This document shows positions 1-9,803 of a stretch of 64,000 nucleotides of DNA, piece after piece (within the stretch, counting starts at the first letter, position 1; every line of letters begins with the position of its first letter). The DNA is taken from NCBI GenBank assembly GCA_019075865.1, contig JAGXAN010000001.1, forward strand, positions 186,001-250,000, given 5' to 3'. The translations under genes were made by a program, and so were the position numbers. This stretch comes from Hyphomicrobiales bacterium (lineage in GTDB: Bacteria; Pseudomonadota; Alphaproteobacteria; Rhizobiales; Beijerinckiaceae). The notes beneath the pieces are model-generated. The model saw only the letters and a program-made list of their open reading frames with translations. It did not search any database and had not been told where the DNA came from.

Positions 1-583
1 CAAGGATCAGCCGTGCTTCCAGCACTGTGGTGCGGATGGTCATGTCTTCCGCCGAACGCTTGAGCGTTTCATCAATGTTGCGGGTGGCGTGGCCCACCTT
101 CTGCCGCAAATCCCACAAAACGTAGAGGATCGCCTGAACCGCTTTTTCGCTCCAGCCGGATGCCTTGTTGGGCAGGAGAAACAACAGGTCAATGTCCGAA
201 CCCGGCGCCAGGGTCGCCCGTCCGTAGCCACCCACGGCGATGATGCACAATTGCTCGCGCTCCAGGGCTGAGGCCGGCGGATGCACATGGGCGCAGACAT
301 AATCGAATATGCAGGCGATCAGATCGTCTTCCAGCCGCGACAGTGCGCGCGCGCAGGCCATGCCTCGCCCGCCTGCCTCCAGATGGGCGCGCGCCTTGGC
401 CCGGCCCGCCGCCAGCGCCTGCCCGAAATGGGCGACGACCGCTTTGCGAAAAGCCGCATCGTCACCGGCCTCGGCGCGCAAGCGCGCGATGGTTTGCGTC
501 GAAGTTGCCAGATCCAGCGGATCCGTTGCTTCGGCAGGATGGGCGGGCTCGGAAGGTGCGGGAAGCGAGTCGATTATCGTCAT
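1..583 (-). CDS. glnD: [Protein-PII] uridylyltransferase / uridylyl-removing enzyme, N-terminal part (runs off the left edge)
   Basis: GlnD uridylylates and de-uridylylates PII proteins according to glutamine level, controlling nitrogen assimilation in the cytoplasm. Reading leftward from an ATG at 583 gives 194 open codons to the window edge. The nucleotidyltransferase signature is clear: VGGYGR at about residues 117-122 and GSDIDL at 128-133, with Asp130 and Asp132 as the expected metal ligands. It is followed by the GlnD-like stretch VLWDLRQKVGHATRNIDE (about 155-172) and MTIRTTVLEAR. The 100 residues before the domain are typical of alphaproteobacterial GlnD. The central, HD and ACT domains lie outside the window. 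It is transcribed divergently from aceE. The identification rests on these motifs and is firm; the start could shift by a few codons. Confidence 0.9.
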   Translation of the reverse strand, partial: MTIIDSLPAPSEPAHPAEATDPLDLATSTQTIARLRAEAGDDAAFRKAVVAHFGQALAAGRAKARAHLEAGGRGMACARALSRLEDDLIACIFDYVCAHVHPPASALEREQLCIIAVGGYGRATLAPGSDIDLLFLLPNKASGWSEKAVQAILYVLWDLRQKVGHATRNIDETLKRSAEDMTIRTTVLEARLIL

Positions 584-690
584 GGACAGAAATTAGCATG
601 ATTATTGGTTTGCAAGGAAGCCTCAAGCTTAATCAGCAACAACCCGAAGGGCATGGCGCATACCAGCCTTGCAGGACTCGCCTCGACGGG

Positions 691-720
691 TTGCAAAATT
701 TTCGATTATAGAACTATGGT
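691..720 (+). promoter_or_regulatory. candidate promoter for the aceE operon
   Basis: TTGCAA at 691-696 and TATGGT at 715-720 are separated by 18 bases and lie 28 bases before the aceE start. They resemble -35 and -10 elements of a sigma-70-type promoter. A GGGAG ribosome-binding sequence follows at about 736. This is pattern matching only; the 164-base glnD/aceE gap must hold promoters for both directions. Confidence 0.3.
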
Positions 721-747
721 AGGACAAATAGATCAGGGAGTGCGTGC

Positions 748-3426
748 ATGGATGAGGTCGGCAAAGTGGATGGCAACGAGGCGCAGGAAACCCGTGAGTG
801 GGTAGATGCGATTGAAAGCGTCATTGCTTATGAAGGGCCGGATCGGGCGGATCAATTGCTCGGTGCCGCAGTGGACAGTGCGCGCCGCTCCGGGGCCAAA
901 CTGCCGTTTGCTGCCAATACCGCCTACCTCAACACCATTGCGCCCAGCGAGCAGCCGGTTCATCCCGGCGATCGCCACCTTGAGATGAACATCCGGCGGA
1001 TGATCCGCTGGAACGCGACGGCAATTGTGCTCAAGGCCAACAAGGAAAGCTCGGAACTGGGCGGTCATATCGCCAGCTTTCAGTCCGCCGCGACGCTTTA
1101 TGACACCGGCTTCATGCATTTCTGGCATGCTGCAAGCGAGAAACACGGCGGCGATCTGGTATTCATCCAGGGCCATTCTTCGCCCGGCATTTATGCCCGC
1201 GCTTTCGTCGAGGGTCGCCTGAGCGAGGATCAACTGAAGAATTTCCGCATGGAAGTCGGCGGTAAGGGATTATCTTCCTATCCCCACCCCTGGCTGATGC
1301 CCGATTTCTGGCAATTCCCGACGGTTTCGATGGGACTTGGCCCCTTGATGGCGATTTATCAGGCGCGATTCTTGAAATATCTGCACAATCGCGAATTGGC
1401 CGATACGTCGCCGCGCAAGGTCTGGGCCTTCATGGGCGATGGCGAAATGGACGAGCCGGAATCGCTGGGGGCGATTTCGCTGGCCGGGCGCGAGAAGCTC
1501 GACAATTTGATCTTCGTGATCAACTGCAATCTGCAGCGCCTCGATGGCCCGGTGCGCGGCAATGGCAAAATTATTCAGGAGCTGGAAGCCGATTTTCGCG
1601 GTGCCGGCTGGAATGTCATCAAGGTGGTGTGGGGTTCGGGCTGGGATGAACTTCTCGCCAAAGATACGCAGGGCAAGCTCCGTCAATTGATGGAAGAATG
1701 CCTCGATGGCGAATACCAGGACTTCAAGTCCAAGGATGGCGCCTATATTCGCGAGCATTTCTTTGGCCGTTACCCTGAAACAGCCGCCATGGTGGCCGAA
1801 TGGACGGATGCGCAGATCTGGCGTCTGACCCGTGGCGGTCACGATCCGCTCAAGGTTTTTGCCGCCTACAAGGCCGCCAGCGAGCACGTCGGCCAGCCGA
1901 CCCTGATTTTGGCCAAGACCGTCAAGGGCTATGGCATGGGCGCATCCGGCGAAGGCCAGATGATTAGCCATCAGCAGAAGAAAATGGCGGATGATTCGCT
2001 CAAGCAATTCCGCGACCGTTTCCAGATTCCGCTGGATGACGAGCAATTGCTCAAGCTGCCATTCCTGAAATTTCCCGAAGATTCGCCGGAGATGAAATAT
2101 CTGCGCGAGCGGCGCGGCGCGCTGGGCGGTTATCTGCCTTCGCGTCGGCAAAAGTCGACCTCGCTGCCGGTTCCGCCGCTTTCAGCCTTTGAAGCGCAAA
2201 CCAAATCGGGCGGTGCCGGGCGTGAATTTTCCACCACCATGGCTTTCGTGCGCCTGCTCAACACGCTGCTGCGCGACCCGCATCTGGGCAAGCGCGTCGT
2301 GCCGATCGTGCCCGATGAAAGCCGCACCTTTGGCATGGAGGGCATGTTCCGCCAATATGGCATTTTCAGTCAGGCCGGCCAGCTTTACCGGCCGCAGGAC
2401 GCGGACCAACTCAGCTTTTACAAGGAAAGCAAAACCGGCCAGATGCTGCAAGAAGGCATCAACGAGCCAGGTGCCATTGCCAGTTGGATAGCGGCGGCCA
2501 CGTCCTATTCCACTTCCAACGTGCCGATGATTCCCTTCTACATCTATTATTCGATGTTCGGGTTCCAGCGCGTCGGCGATTTGTGCTGGGCGGCAGGTGA
2601 CATGCGCGCCCGTGGCTTCCTGCTCGGCGGCACATCCGGCCGCACCACGCTGAACGGCGAAGGGCTGCAGCACGAGGATGGCCATAGCCACATACTCTCC
2701 GGCCTCATCCCCAATTGCCTGTCCTATGATCCCACCTATGCCTATGAGGTTGCGGTGATCATTCAGGACGGTCTGCGCCGGATGGTGACGGAACAGGAGG
2801 ACGTGTTCTATTACCTCACCCTGTTGAATGAGAATTACGAGCATCCCGCCATGCCCGAAGGGGCCGAGGAGGGCATATTGAAAGGCATGCACCTGATCCG
2901 CAAGGCTCCGGACGACACGCCCAAGGCCAACCGCGTGCAATTGATGGGGTCGGGCGCGATCTTGCGTGAAGTCATCGCCGGTGCCGATCTGCTCGCCAAG
3001 GATTTTGGCATTCAAGCCGATATCTGGAGCGTGACCAGCTTCACGCAATTGCGCCGCGATGGCATTGAGACCGAGCGCTGGAACCTGATGCACCCGGAGG
3101 AACCGCAGCGCCTGTCTTACGTCGAGCAATGCCTCGCCTCGCGCGGCGGCGGGCCGGTGGTGGCTTCCACCGATTACGTCCGCCTGTTTGCGGATCAGAT
3201 CCGCCCCTACGTGCGCGGCACCTATCGCGTATTGGGAACCGACGGTTTCGGGCGTTCGGATTATCGCCGCAGCCTGCGGCATTTCTTTGAGGTCGACCGC
3301 CAATATGTCGCCGTGTCCGCGCTAAAAGCGCTGGCCGACGACCAGTTGCAGCCCTCCAAAAAAGTCAGCGACGCGATCAAGCTCTATGGGCTGGATCCGC
3401 AAAAGGCCAATCCGGTCAGCGTGTGA
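748..3426 (+). CDS. aceE: pyruvate dehydrogenase E1 component, homodimeric type
   Basis: The E1 subunit decarboxylates pyruvate with thiamine diphosphate and transfers the acetyl group to the E2 lipoyl domain. The 892-residue protein has the full length of the single-chain AceE family. Motifs include QGHSSPG in the N-terminal half, the ThDP/Mg motif GDGEMDEPES near residue 230 followed by NCNLQRLDGPVRGN, and a C-terminal transketolase-like half. The start at 748 follows a GGGAG box. It is first of three genes: E2 begins 72 bases downstream and E3 follows. Most alphaproteobacteria use a heterodimeric PdhA/PdhB E1, so this AceE form is unusual for the apparent host and may be transferred (inference). 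Confidence 0.96.
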   Translation: MDEVGKVDGNEAQETREWVDAIESVIAYEGPDRADQLLGAAVDSARRSGAKLPFAANTAYLNTIAPSEQPVHPGDRHLEMNIRRMIRWNATAIVLKANKESSELGGHIASFQSAATLYDTGFMHFWHAASEKHGGDLVFIQGHSSPGIYARAFVEGRLSEDQLKNFRMEVGGKGLSSYPHPWLMPDFWQFPTVSMGLGPLMAIYQARFLKYLHNRELADTSPRKVWAFMGDGEMDEPESLGAISLAGREKLDNLIFVINCNLQRLDGPVRGNGKIIQELEADFRGAGWNVIKVVWGSGWDELLAKDTQGKLRQLMEECLDGEYQDFKSKDGAYIREHFFGRYPETAAMVAEWTDAQIWRLTRGGHDPLKVFAAYKAASEHVGQPTLILAKTVKGYGMGASGEGQMISHQQKKMADDSLKQFRDRFQIPLDDEQLLKLPFLKFPEDSPEMKYLRERRGALGGYLPSRRQKSTSLPVPPLSAFEAQTKSGGAGREFSTTMAFVRLLNTLLRDPHLGKRVVPIVPDESRTFGMEGMFRQYGIFSQAGQLYRPQDADQLSFYKESKTGQMLQEGINEPGAIASWIAAATSYSTSNVPMIPFYIYYSMFGFQRVGDLCWAAGDMRARGFLLGGTSGRTTLNGEGLQHEDGHSHILSGLIPNCLSYDPTYAYEVAVIIQDGLRRMVTEQEDVFYYLTLLNENYEHPAMPEGAEEGILKGMHLIRKAPDDTPKANRVQLMGSGAILREVIAGADLLAKDFGIQADIWSVTSFTQLRRDGIETERWNLMHPEEPQRLSYVEQCLASRGGGPVVASTDYVRLFADQIRPYVRGTYRVLGTDGFGRSDYRRSLRHFFEVDRQYVAVSALKALADDQLQPSKKVSDAIKLYGLDPQKANPVSV

Positions 3427-3498
3427 TTGGCCGGTGCCAGTCTGCATGAAACAACCAAACATTCGCAAACAATTAAACCTTTGCACGAGGGGGCCTTT

Positions 3499-4797
3499 AT
3501 GGCGGAAGTAGAAATCAAAGTTCCAGACATTGGCGATTTCAAGAATATCCCGATCATCGAAATTCTGGTGAAGCCGGGCGACATGGTGAAGGCCGATGAT
3601 CCATTGATCTCGCTGGAATCGGACAAGGCGACCATGGAAGTGCCCGCACCGAGCGCTGGCCGGGTGGCTGCGATATTGGTGAAGGTGGGCGACAAGGTCA
3701 GCGAGGGCGTGCCGTTCATACGCCTTGAAGCGGAAGCGGGCGCGGCTGCCGCCCCCGCAGCCGCAACGCCCGCGCCTGTTGCGCCCGCTGCCGCTCCGGC
3801 GGCTTCCAAACCGGCCAGTGCCGCGCCATCAGCGGCAGTGTCGGCCAAACCGGCCCCCGAGCATGCCAATGCCGTGCCCGTGCTCGCCGATTTTGGCGAT
3901 GTCTATGCAAGCCCGAGCGTGCGACGTCTCGCCCGCGAACTGGATGTGGATTTGCGCCAGATCAAGGGGTCGGGCGAAAAAGGCCGCGTGACCAAAGAGG
4001 ATGTGAAGGCGGCTCTGGCTGGCAGCACAAGTGCCGTGGCAACCGGCGGCAGTGGCATTCCCGAAATTCCGGCCGTGGATTTTGCCAAATTCGGGCCGGT
4101 CGAAACCCGTCCGATGTCGCGCATCAAGCGCCTCTCCGGGCCGCATCTGCACCGTTCCTGGCTCAATATCCCGCACGTCACCCATAATGACGAGGCCGAT
4201 ATCACCCAGACCGAGGCTTTCCGCAAGGATCTCGATGACAAACACAAGGCGGACAAGGCCAACCCGCTGCGCATCTCGTTGCTGCCGTTCCTGATGAAGG
4301 CCGCCGTCAACGCATTGCAGGCTTTCCCCGATTTCAATGCCTCGCTCGCCCCGACCAAGGACGCGCTGATCTACAAACAATATTATCACATTGGCATTGC
4401 CGTCGACACACCGGATGGGCTGGTGGTGCCCGTGGTGCGCGATGTCAACAAGAAGGGCATTCTGGATATTAGCCGCGAATTGGCCGATATTTCAGCGCGC
4501 GCCCGCATCGGCAAGCTCAAGGGTGAGGAAATGCAGGGCGGCACTTTCTCGATATCGTCGCTGGGCGGCATTGGCGGCACCGCCTTCACCCCCATCGTCA
4601 ACGCGCCTGAAGTGGCCATTCTGGGCGTGGTGCGCTCGAAAATGGCCCCGGTTTGGGATGGCACCGCCTTCCAGCCGCGCCTGATGCTGCCGCTTTGCCT
4701 GTCCTATGACCATCGCGTCATCGACGGCGCTTCGGCTGCCCGCTTCACCCGTTATCTGGTCGCCATCATCGAAGATTTGCGACGCCTGGCGCTGTAA
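3499..4797 (+). CDS. aceF: dihydrolipoyllysine-residue acetyltransferase (pyruvate dehydrogenase E2)
   Basis: E2 forms the core of the pyruvate dehydrogenase complex and makes acetyl-CoA. From the ATG at 3499, which has a strong GAGGGGG box, the protein has 432 residues. There is one lipoyl domain with Lys43 in ESDKATMEVP, then an Ala/Pro-rich hinge (about 78-125), a peripheral subunit-binding domain (about 136-172, YASPSVRRLAREL), and the catalytic acyltransferase domain (about 200-432) ending with SYDHRVIDG, which carries His405 and Asp409. The frame stays open upstream to 3427, but the extra 24 codons lack homology-like features. One lipoyl domain instead of the three in E. coli fits the betaproteobacteria-like layout in which E3 carries another. 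Confidence 0.95.
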   Translation: MAEVEIKVPDIGDFKNIPIIEILVKPGDMVKADDPLISLESDKATMEVPAPSAGRVAAILVKVGDKVSEGVPFIRLEAEAGAAAAPAAATPAPVAPAAAPAASKPASAAPSAAVSAKPAPEHANAVPVLADFGDVYASPSVRRLARELDVDLRQIKGSGEKGRVTKEDVKAALAGSTSAVATGGSGIPEIPAVDFAKFGPVETRPMSRIKRLSGPHLHRSWLNIPHVTHNDEADITQTEAFRKDLDDKHKADKANPLRISLLPFLMKAAVNALQAFPDFNASLAPTKDALIYKQYYHIGIAVDTPDGLVVPVVRDVNKKGILDISRELADISARARIGKLKGEEMQGGTFSISSLGGIGGTAFTPIVNAPEVAILGVVRSKMAPVWDGTAFQPRLMLPLCLSYDHRVIDGASAARFTRYLVAIIEDLRRLAL

Positions 4798-4848
4798 GGG
4801 GCGCTGCCCCGCAATGACCGGAAAGCTTTAGGTTGGGAGCTGGAAAAT

Positions 4849-6612
4849 ATGAGCCATGAAATCAAGGTCCCCGATATCGGTGACTTCAAGAACGTCCCGG
4901 TGATCGAAATTCTGGTCAAGCCGGGCCAGGCCGTCAAGGTGGACGACACGTTGGTGACGCTGGAATCGGACAAAGCCACGCTGGATGTGCCAAGCTCGGT
5001 CGCGGGCATTGTCGAATCCGTTGTGGTGAAGGTCGGCGACAAGGTCAGCATGGGCAGCGTTATCGTCACCCTGCAAGGGTCGGCAACCGCACCCGCGCCT
5101 TCGGCTCCCGCTGCGCCAGCCAAAGCCGCCGCCCCGGCGGCTCCAGCAGCCGCAGCCCCCGCAGTTGCAGCCCCCGCAGCCCCGGCCCCTGCAAACCCCG
5201 CGCATGATTGCGAGGTTTTGGTGCTGGGTGCCGGGCCGGGGGGCTATACGGCCGCCTTCCGCGCCGCTGATCTGGGCAAGAAAGTCACGCTGATCGAGCG
5301 TTGGCCGATGCTGGGCGGTGTCTGCCTCAATGTCGGCTGCATCCCGTCCAAAGCCTTGCTGCACGCGGCCAAGCTGATCGATGAGGCCGCCGAAATGTCG
5401 GCCCATGGTATCGCCTTTGGCAAGCCGGTCGTCGATATTGTGGCACTGCGCGACTGGAAACAGGGCGTCGTCAACCGGTTGGTGGGCGGACTTTCGGGCC
5501 TTGCCAAAATGCGCAAGGTCCATGTCGTGCATGGTTATGGGCGACTGTCGGGGGCCAACAGCGTTGAGGTGACCGGCGACAAGGGCGAGAAAACTATCCT
5601 CACCTTTGACACCTGCATCATTGCCGCCGGTTCCGAACCGGTAACGCTGCCGTTCATCCCGCATGATGACCCGCGCGTCATCGATTCCACCGGCGCGCTG
5701 GAACTGAAGGATATTCCAAAGCGCCTGCTGGTGCTGGGTGGCGGCATTATCGGGCTGGAAATGGCGACGGTCTATCACGCCCTGGGCGCGAAAATCACCG
5801 TGGTCGAATTCATGGACCAACTCATGCCGGGGGCCGACAAGGATATGGTGGCCCCGCTGCACAAGCGCATTGCCAAGCATTACGAGAATATATTCCTCAA
5901 AACCAAGGTTGTGAAGATCGAGGCGGAAGCCGCCGGGCTGCGCGTGCATTTTGAAGGCGAGGGCGCGCCGAAATCGGACCTGTTCGACAAGGTGCTGGTG
6001 GCGGTCGGCCGTCGCCCCAATGGCAAGCTGATCGGCGCGGAAGCTGCCGGCGTCAAGGTGGACGAGCGCGGCTTTGTTCCGGTAACCCGCGACATGCGCA
6101 CCAATATCGCGCACATATATGCCATTGGCGATATTGTCGGCCAGCCGATGCTGGCCCACAAGGCCACGCATGAAGCCAAAGTGGCGGCGGAAAATGCCGC
6201 CGGGCACAAATCCGCCTTTGACGCGAAAGTCATACCCTCGGTCGCCTATACCGATCCGGAAGTGGCATGGGTCGGCCTCACCGAGACCGAGGCGAAGGCC
6301 AAGGGTATTGAGTACGGCAAGGGCGCGTTCCCCTGGGCCGCATCCGGCCGCTCCTTGGCAATTGGCCGGGATGAAGGCATGACCAAAGTGCTGTTTGACC
6401 CCGCCAGCCACCGCATTCTGGGCTGTGGCATGGTTGGCCCCAATGCCGGTGAATTGATCGCCGAGGCAACTCTGGCCATCGAAATGGGGGCAGATGCCGC
6501 CGATATCGGTTCGACCATTCATCCCCATCCCACCCTGTCCGAGACTTTCGGGCTGTCGGCGGAAGTGTTTGAGGGCACGATCACCGACCTGCCGCCGGCC
6601 AAAAAGCGCTGA
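4849..6612 (+). CDS. lpdA: dihydrolipoyl dehydrogenase (E3) with N-terminal lipoyl domain
   Basis: E3 reoxidises dihydrolipoyl groups using FAD and NAD+. The 587-residue protein is about 110 residues longer than ordinary E3. It begins with a complete lipoyl domain (Lys42 in ESDKATLDVP), closely resembling that of the preceding E2, then an Ala/Pro linker (about 78-118). The flavoprotein has the FAD motif GAGPGG (127-132), redox cysteines 159 and 164 in CLNVGC, a second Rossmann motif GGGIIGLEMA, and the C-terminal His560-Glu565 pair in HPHPTLSE. All catalytic residues are present. A lipoyl-E3 fusion is known mainly from betaproteobacterial aceE-aceF-lpdA clusters. It ends the PDH operon, 123 bases before trpA. 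Confidence 0.95.
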   Translation: MSHEIKVPDIGDFKNVPVIEILVKPGQAVKVDDTLVTLESDKATLDVPSSVAGIVESVVVKVGDKVSMGSVIVTLQGSATAPAPSAPAAPAKAAAPAAPAAAAPAVAAPAAPAPANPAHDCEVLVLGAGPGGYTAAFRAADLGKKVTLIERWPMLGGVCLNVGCIPSKALLHAAKLIDEAAEMSAHGIAFGKPVVDIVALRDWKQGVVNRLVGGLSGLAKMRKVHVVHGYGRLSGANSVEVTGDKGEKTILTFDTCIIAAGSEPVTLPFIPHDDPRVIDSTGALELKDIPKRLLVLGGGIIGLEMATVYHALGAKITVVEFMDQLMPGADKDMVAPLHKRIAKHYENIFLKTKVVKIEAEAAGLRVHFEGEGAPKSDLFDKVLVAVGRRPNGKLIGAEAAGVKVDERGFVPVTRDMRTNIAHIYAIGDIVGQPMLAHKATHEAKVAAENAAGHKSAFDAKVIPSVAYTDPEVAWVGLTETEAKAKGIEYGKGAFPWAASGRSLAIGRDEGMTKVLFDPASHRILGCGMVGPNAGELIAEATLAIEMGADAADIGSTIHPHPTLSETFGLSAEVFEGTITDLPPAKKR

Positions 6613-6646
6613 CGGGCAGGTCGGCCCCGCGCCAACGGGAGCCAGT

Positions 6647-6667
6647 GAACCGGCGCAGGGCCGGTTC
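6647..6667 (+). other. GC-rich stem-loop between lpdA and trpA
   Basis: GAACCGGC (6647-6654) pairs perfectly with GCCGGTTC (6660-6667) around a 5-base loop. No T-run follows, so it is not a standard intrinsic terminator. It may slow polymerase or protect the 3' end of the PDH transcript. Confidence 0.35.
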
Positions 6668-6735
6668 GCCGCGCGCATGAATTATTCACAGGCCAGCACC
6701 TCGCCACCCGCCCAAACCCGTGCTAGACAGCGCCA

Positions 6736-7581
6736 ATGACTCAAAATTCAACCCGCATCACCCGTCTTTTCGCCCGCCTCAAGCAGGAGGGCCGCGCCGC
6801 TCTGGTTACCTTCGTGGTTTCGGGTGACCCCGATTATGAAACGTCGCTGGCGTTGATGCGGGCTTTGCCCGGAGCAGGTGCGGATATCATTGAATTTGGC
6901 ATGCCATTTACCGATCCGATGGCCGACGGCCCGGTGATCCAGGCAGCCGGGCTGCGGGCGCTCAAGGCGGGGCAAACCCTGCACAAGACCCTTGCCATGG
7001 TGCGCGCCTTCCGGGAGGGCAATGCCGACACCCCGATCATCCTGATGGGTTATTTCAATCCGATCTATGTGTATGGCGTCGAATTGTTCGTGCGCGATGC
7101 CAAGGCGGCGGGCGTCGATGGTCTCGTCGTCGTTGATCTGCCGCCAGAGGAAGATGATGAATTGTGCCTGCCGGCCATGGCCGCCGGTTTGAATTTCATT
7201 CGCCTCGCCACCCCGACGACCGATGACAAACGCCTGCCCAAAGTGCTGCAAAATATGTCGGGCTTTGTCTATTATGTCTCGATCAATGGCATTACCGGCG
7301 CGGCCACTCCCGATTATTCGCAGGTGGCCAGCGCGGTTGCGCGGCTCAAACGCCATACGGATTTGCCGATTTGTGTCGGCTTTGGTGTGCGCGATGCCCA
7401 AAGCGCGGGTGAGATTGCCTCCCATGCCGATGGCGTGGTTGTGGGCACCGCTTTGGTCAAGGCGTTGCAAAACTCGCTGGATCGCGATGACCGTCCGACC
7501 TTGCGCAGTATCAAGGATGTCACCACTTTAGTGCAGGAATTGGCGCAAGGTGTGCGCGCGGCGGCGCGCGTTCGAGCCTGA
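6736..7581 (+). CDS. trpA: tryptophan synthase alpha chain
   Basis: TrpA cleaves indole-3-glycerol phosphate to indole and glyceraldehyde 3-phosphate, passing indole to TrpB. The 281-residue protein has the catalytic Glu53 and Asp64 within [16 protein letters not shown], and the glycine-rich phosphate-binding loops GFGVRDA and [10 protein letters not shown] near the C-terminus. It is full length. In most alphaproteobacteria trpA follows trpB and precedes accD-folC; here accD and folC follow as expected, but the upstream neighbour is lpdA and trpB is absent from the window. There is no strong Shine-Dalgarno sequence before the ATG. Confidence 0.96.
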   Translation: MTQNSTRITRLFARLKQEGRAALVTFVVSGDPDYETSLALMRALPGAGADIIEFGMPFTDPMADGPVIQAAGLRALKAGQTLHKTLAMVRAFREGNADTPIILMGYFNPIYVYGVELFVRDAKAAGVDGLVVVDLPPEEDDELCLPAMAAGLNFIRLATPTTDDKRLPKVLQNMSGFVYYVSINGITGAATPDYSQVASAVARLKRHTDLPICVGFGVRDAQSAGEIASHADGVVVGTALVKALQNSLDRDDRPTLRSIKDVTTLVQELAQGVRAAARVRA

Positions 7582-7620
7582 AACGTCCGAGCCTGACAAG
7601 CCCATGGTCTGGAGACCGAA

Positions 7621-8490
7621 ATGAACTGGATTTCCGATGTTGTGCCCCCGCGTATCCGCTCGTTCCTGCGCCGTGATACGCCTGAAAACCTTTGGGTGAA
7701 ATGCCCCGAGAGCGGGCAATTGGTGTTTCACAAGGATTTGGAAGCCAACCTTTTTGTCGTGCCATCCTCTGGCTATCACATGCGCATTGCGCCCAAGGCC
7801 CGGCTGGAATCGCTGTTTGACCATGGTGCTTTCGAGGAAATGCCGACGCCAGAAGTGGTGCTCGACCCGCTGAAATTTCGCGATACCAAGCGTTATAGCG
7901 ACCGCCTGAAGGAAAACCGCGTCAAGACCGGACGCCCGGACGCGGTGCTGCTCGCCAAAGGCACGATCGAGGCGCAAAATGTCACCGTCGCGGTGCAGGA
8001 TTTTGAATTCATGGGTGGTTCGCTTGGCATGGCTGCGGGCGAAGCGATCATCACCGGCATGTTGAGCGCGGTGGAGCGTAAAACCCCCTTCATCCTGTTC
8101 ACGGCATCGGGCGGTGCCCGCATGCAGGAGGGCATGTTCTCGCTGATGCAAATGCCGCGCACCACGGTGGCGGTTCAGCGGCTGCGCGCTGCCAAATTGC
8201 CCTATATTGTGGTGCTCACCAATCCGACCACGGGCGGCGTCACCGCCTCCTATGCAATGCTGGGCGATGTGCATATCGCGGAGCCCGGCGCGGTGATTGG
8301 CTTTGCCGGTGCCCGTGTCATCGAGCAGACCATCCGCGAACGCCTGCCCGAAGGCTTCCAGCGGGCCGAATATCTGAAAGCGCATGGCATGGTGGATATG
8401 GTGGTGCCGCGCGGCGATATGCGCGCCACGCTTGGCCGCATTTGCGCGCTCCTGATGCGCACGCCCAAACCAGAGTCCAGTGCCGCGTGA
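7621..8490 (+). CDS. accD: acetyl-CoA carboxylase carboxyltransferase subunit beta
   Basis: AccD with AccA transfers the carboxyl group from biotin to acetyl-CoA, the first step of fatty acid synthesis. The 289-residue protein has the carboxyltransferase signature [28 protein letters not shown] and [18 protein letters not shown]. The N-terminal zinc ribbon is degenerate: KCPESGQ and VVPSSGYH keep one of the four cysteines found in E. coli AccD. As I recall them, rhizobial AccD proteins also lack these cysteines, so this is probably lineage-typical. Gene order trpA-accD-folC is conserved in alphaproteobacteria. Its stop overlaps the folC start. Confidence 0.96.
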   Translation: MNWISDVVPPRIRSFLRRDTPENLWVKCPESGQLVFHKDLEANLFVVPSSGYHMRIAPKARLESLFDHGAFEEMPTPEVVLDPLKFRDTKRYSDRLKENRVKTGRPDAVLLAKGTIEAQNVTVAVQDFEFMGGSLGMAAGEAIITGMLSAVERKTPFILFTASGGARMQEGMFSLMQMPRTTVAVQRLRAAKLPYIVVLTNPTTGGVTASYAMLGDVHIAEPGAVIGFAGARVIEQTIRERLPEGFQRAEYLKAHGMVDMVVPRGDMRATLGRICALLMRTPKPESSAA

Positions 8491-9803
8491 CCCAAGGTTC
8501 TGCAGCCACCCAAAAGGTGTTGGATCGCCTGATCCACCTGCATCCCAAGAAGATTGACCTGACGCTCGGGCGCACGCTCGATCTTCTGGCCAAGCTTGGC
8601 AATCCGCAATTGCGGGTGCCCCCGGTCATCCATATTGCCGGCACCAATGGCAAGGGCTCGACGCTGGCATTTCTGCGCGCCATGCTGGAGGCGTCGGGCA
8701 AAATCGTCCATACCTACACCTCGCCGCATCTGGTGCGCTTCAATGAGCGCATTAGGCTGGCCGGGAAGCTGGTGAGCGACGATGTTTTATGCGAGGCGCT
8801 GCTTGAATGCGAGCGCATCAACGCCGGCGCGCCGGTCACATTTTTTGAATCCACCACTGCCGCCGCGTTTTTGCTGTTTTCGCGGGTGCCGGCGGATTAT
8901 CTGCTGCTGGAAGTGGGGCTTGGCGGGCGGTTTGATTCGACCAATGTCATCGATCATCCGCGCGCTTGTGTGGTGACGCCGGTTTCGATGGACCATACTG
9001 AATTTCTGGGCACCACCATCGCCCGCATTGCCTCAGAAAAGGCGGGCATCATCAAGCTGGGCGTGCCGTTGATACTCGGCCCGCAAGGGCCTGAAGCCTT
9101 TGCCGTGCTGGCCGGCGAGGCGCAAAAGCAGCGCGCGCCCATGGTTGTCTCCGGCCAGGATTTCCACATCCGCGAGGAAAATGGCCGCCTGATTTACGAG
9201 GACGAAGGCGGGTTGATTGACCTGCCGTTGCCGCGCCTGCCGGGACGTCACCAGTTTGACAATGCAGCGACCGCAATCGCCTGCCTGCGGCACATGCACG
9301 CCGATTTTCCCAATCACGCAATCGAGCAGGGGCTTGCCAATGTGCAATGGCCCGCGCGGTTGCAGCGCCTGCTGCGTGGGCCGCTGGTGGATATGGCACC
9401 CGCCCATGCCGAATTATGGGTGGATGGCGGACATAATGAGGATGGTGGCCGCGTTATTGCGCAGGCCATGGCGGATTTTGAGGATGGCAAGGCGCGCCCG
9501 CTGGTGCTGGTGTGTGGCACGCTGGCCAGCAAGGATACGGCCGGCTTCCTGCGCGCCTTCAAGGGGCTGGCGCAGGAAGTGGTGGCCGTGCCGGTGGAGG
9601 GCGACCACGCCGCGCGTCCGGCGGCTGAAGTTGCTGCCGCGGCTGCCTCGGTCGGATTGCCGGCGGTGGCCTGCGCTTCGTTTCAGGCTGCGCTGGCCTA
9701 TCTGGCGGCGCGCGAATGGCGGGTGCCGCCCCGCGTCCTGATTGTCGGATCTTTGTATCTGGCTGGCGAGGTCCTGCGGGCCAACCATACCGCCATTGAC
9801 TGA
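8487..9803 (+). CDS. folC: bifunctional dihydrofolate synthase / folylpolyglutamate synthase
   Basis: FolC adds glutamate to dihydropteroate and then to folates. I choose the GTG at 8487, whose GTGA overlaps the accD stop and implies translational coupling; this gives 438 residues, normal for the family. The frame is open further upstream inside accD but that part is not FolC-like. The P-loop is [10 protein letters not shown], followed by [15 protein letters not shown], and the Mur-ligase-like core shows [12 protein letters not shown] and [13 protein letters not shown]-terminal Mur-ligase-type domain shows [11 protein letters not shown]. It ends the trpA-accD-folC run. Confidence 0.95.
   Translation: MTQGSAATQKVLDRLIHLHPKKIDLTLGRTLDLLAKLGNPQLRVPPVIHIAGTNGKGSTLAFLRAMLEASGKIVHTYTSPHLVRFNERIRLAGKLVSDDVLCEALLECERINAGAPVTFFESTTAAAFLLFSRVPADYLLLEVGLGGRFDSTNVIDHPRACVVTPVSMDHTEFLGTTIARIASEKAGIIKLGVPLILGPQGPEAFAVLAGEAQKQRAPMVVSGQDFHIREENGRLIYEDEGGLIDLPLPRLPGRHQFDNAATAIACLRHMHADFPNHAIEQGLANVQWPARLQRLLRGPLVDMAPAHAELWVDGGHNEDGGRVIAQAMADFEDGKARPLVLVCGTLASKDTAGFLRAFKGLAQEVVAVPVEGDHAARPAAEVAAAAASVGLPAVACASFQAALAYLAAREWRVPPRVLIVGSLYLAGEVLRANHTAID

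Noticed and set aside
40-300. Minus-strand open frame in the first 300 bases
   Set aside because: Another frame on the same strand gives an unmistakable GlnD N-terminus, so this frame is a shadow.
4828-6678. 616-codon minus-strand frame opposite lpdA
   Set aside because: It mirrors the lpdA codon pattern in a high-GC genome; composition is Gly/His/Arg-rich without domains, and lpdA is complete.
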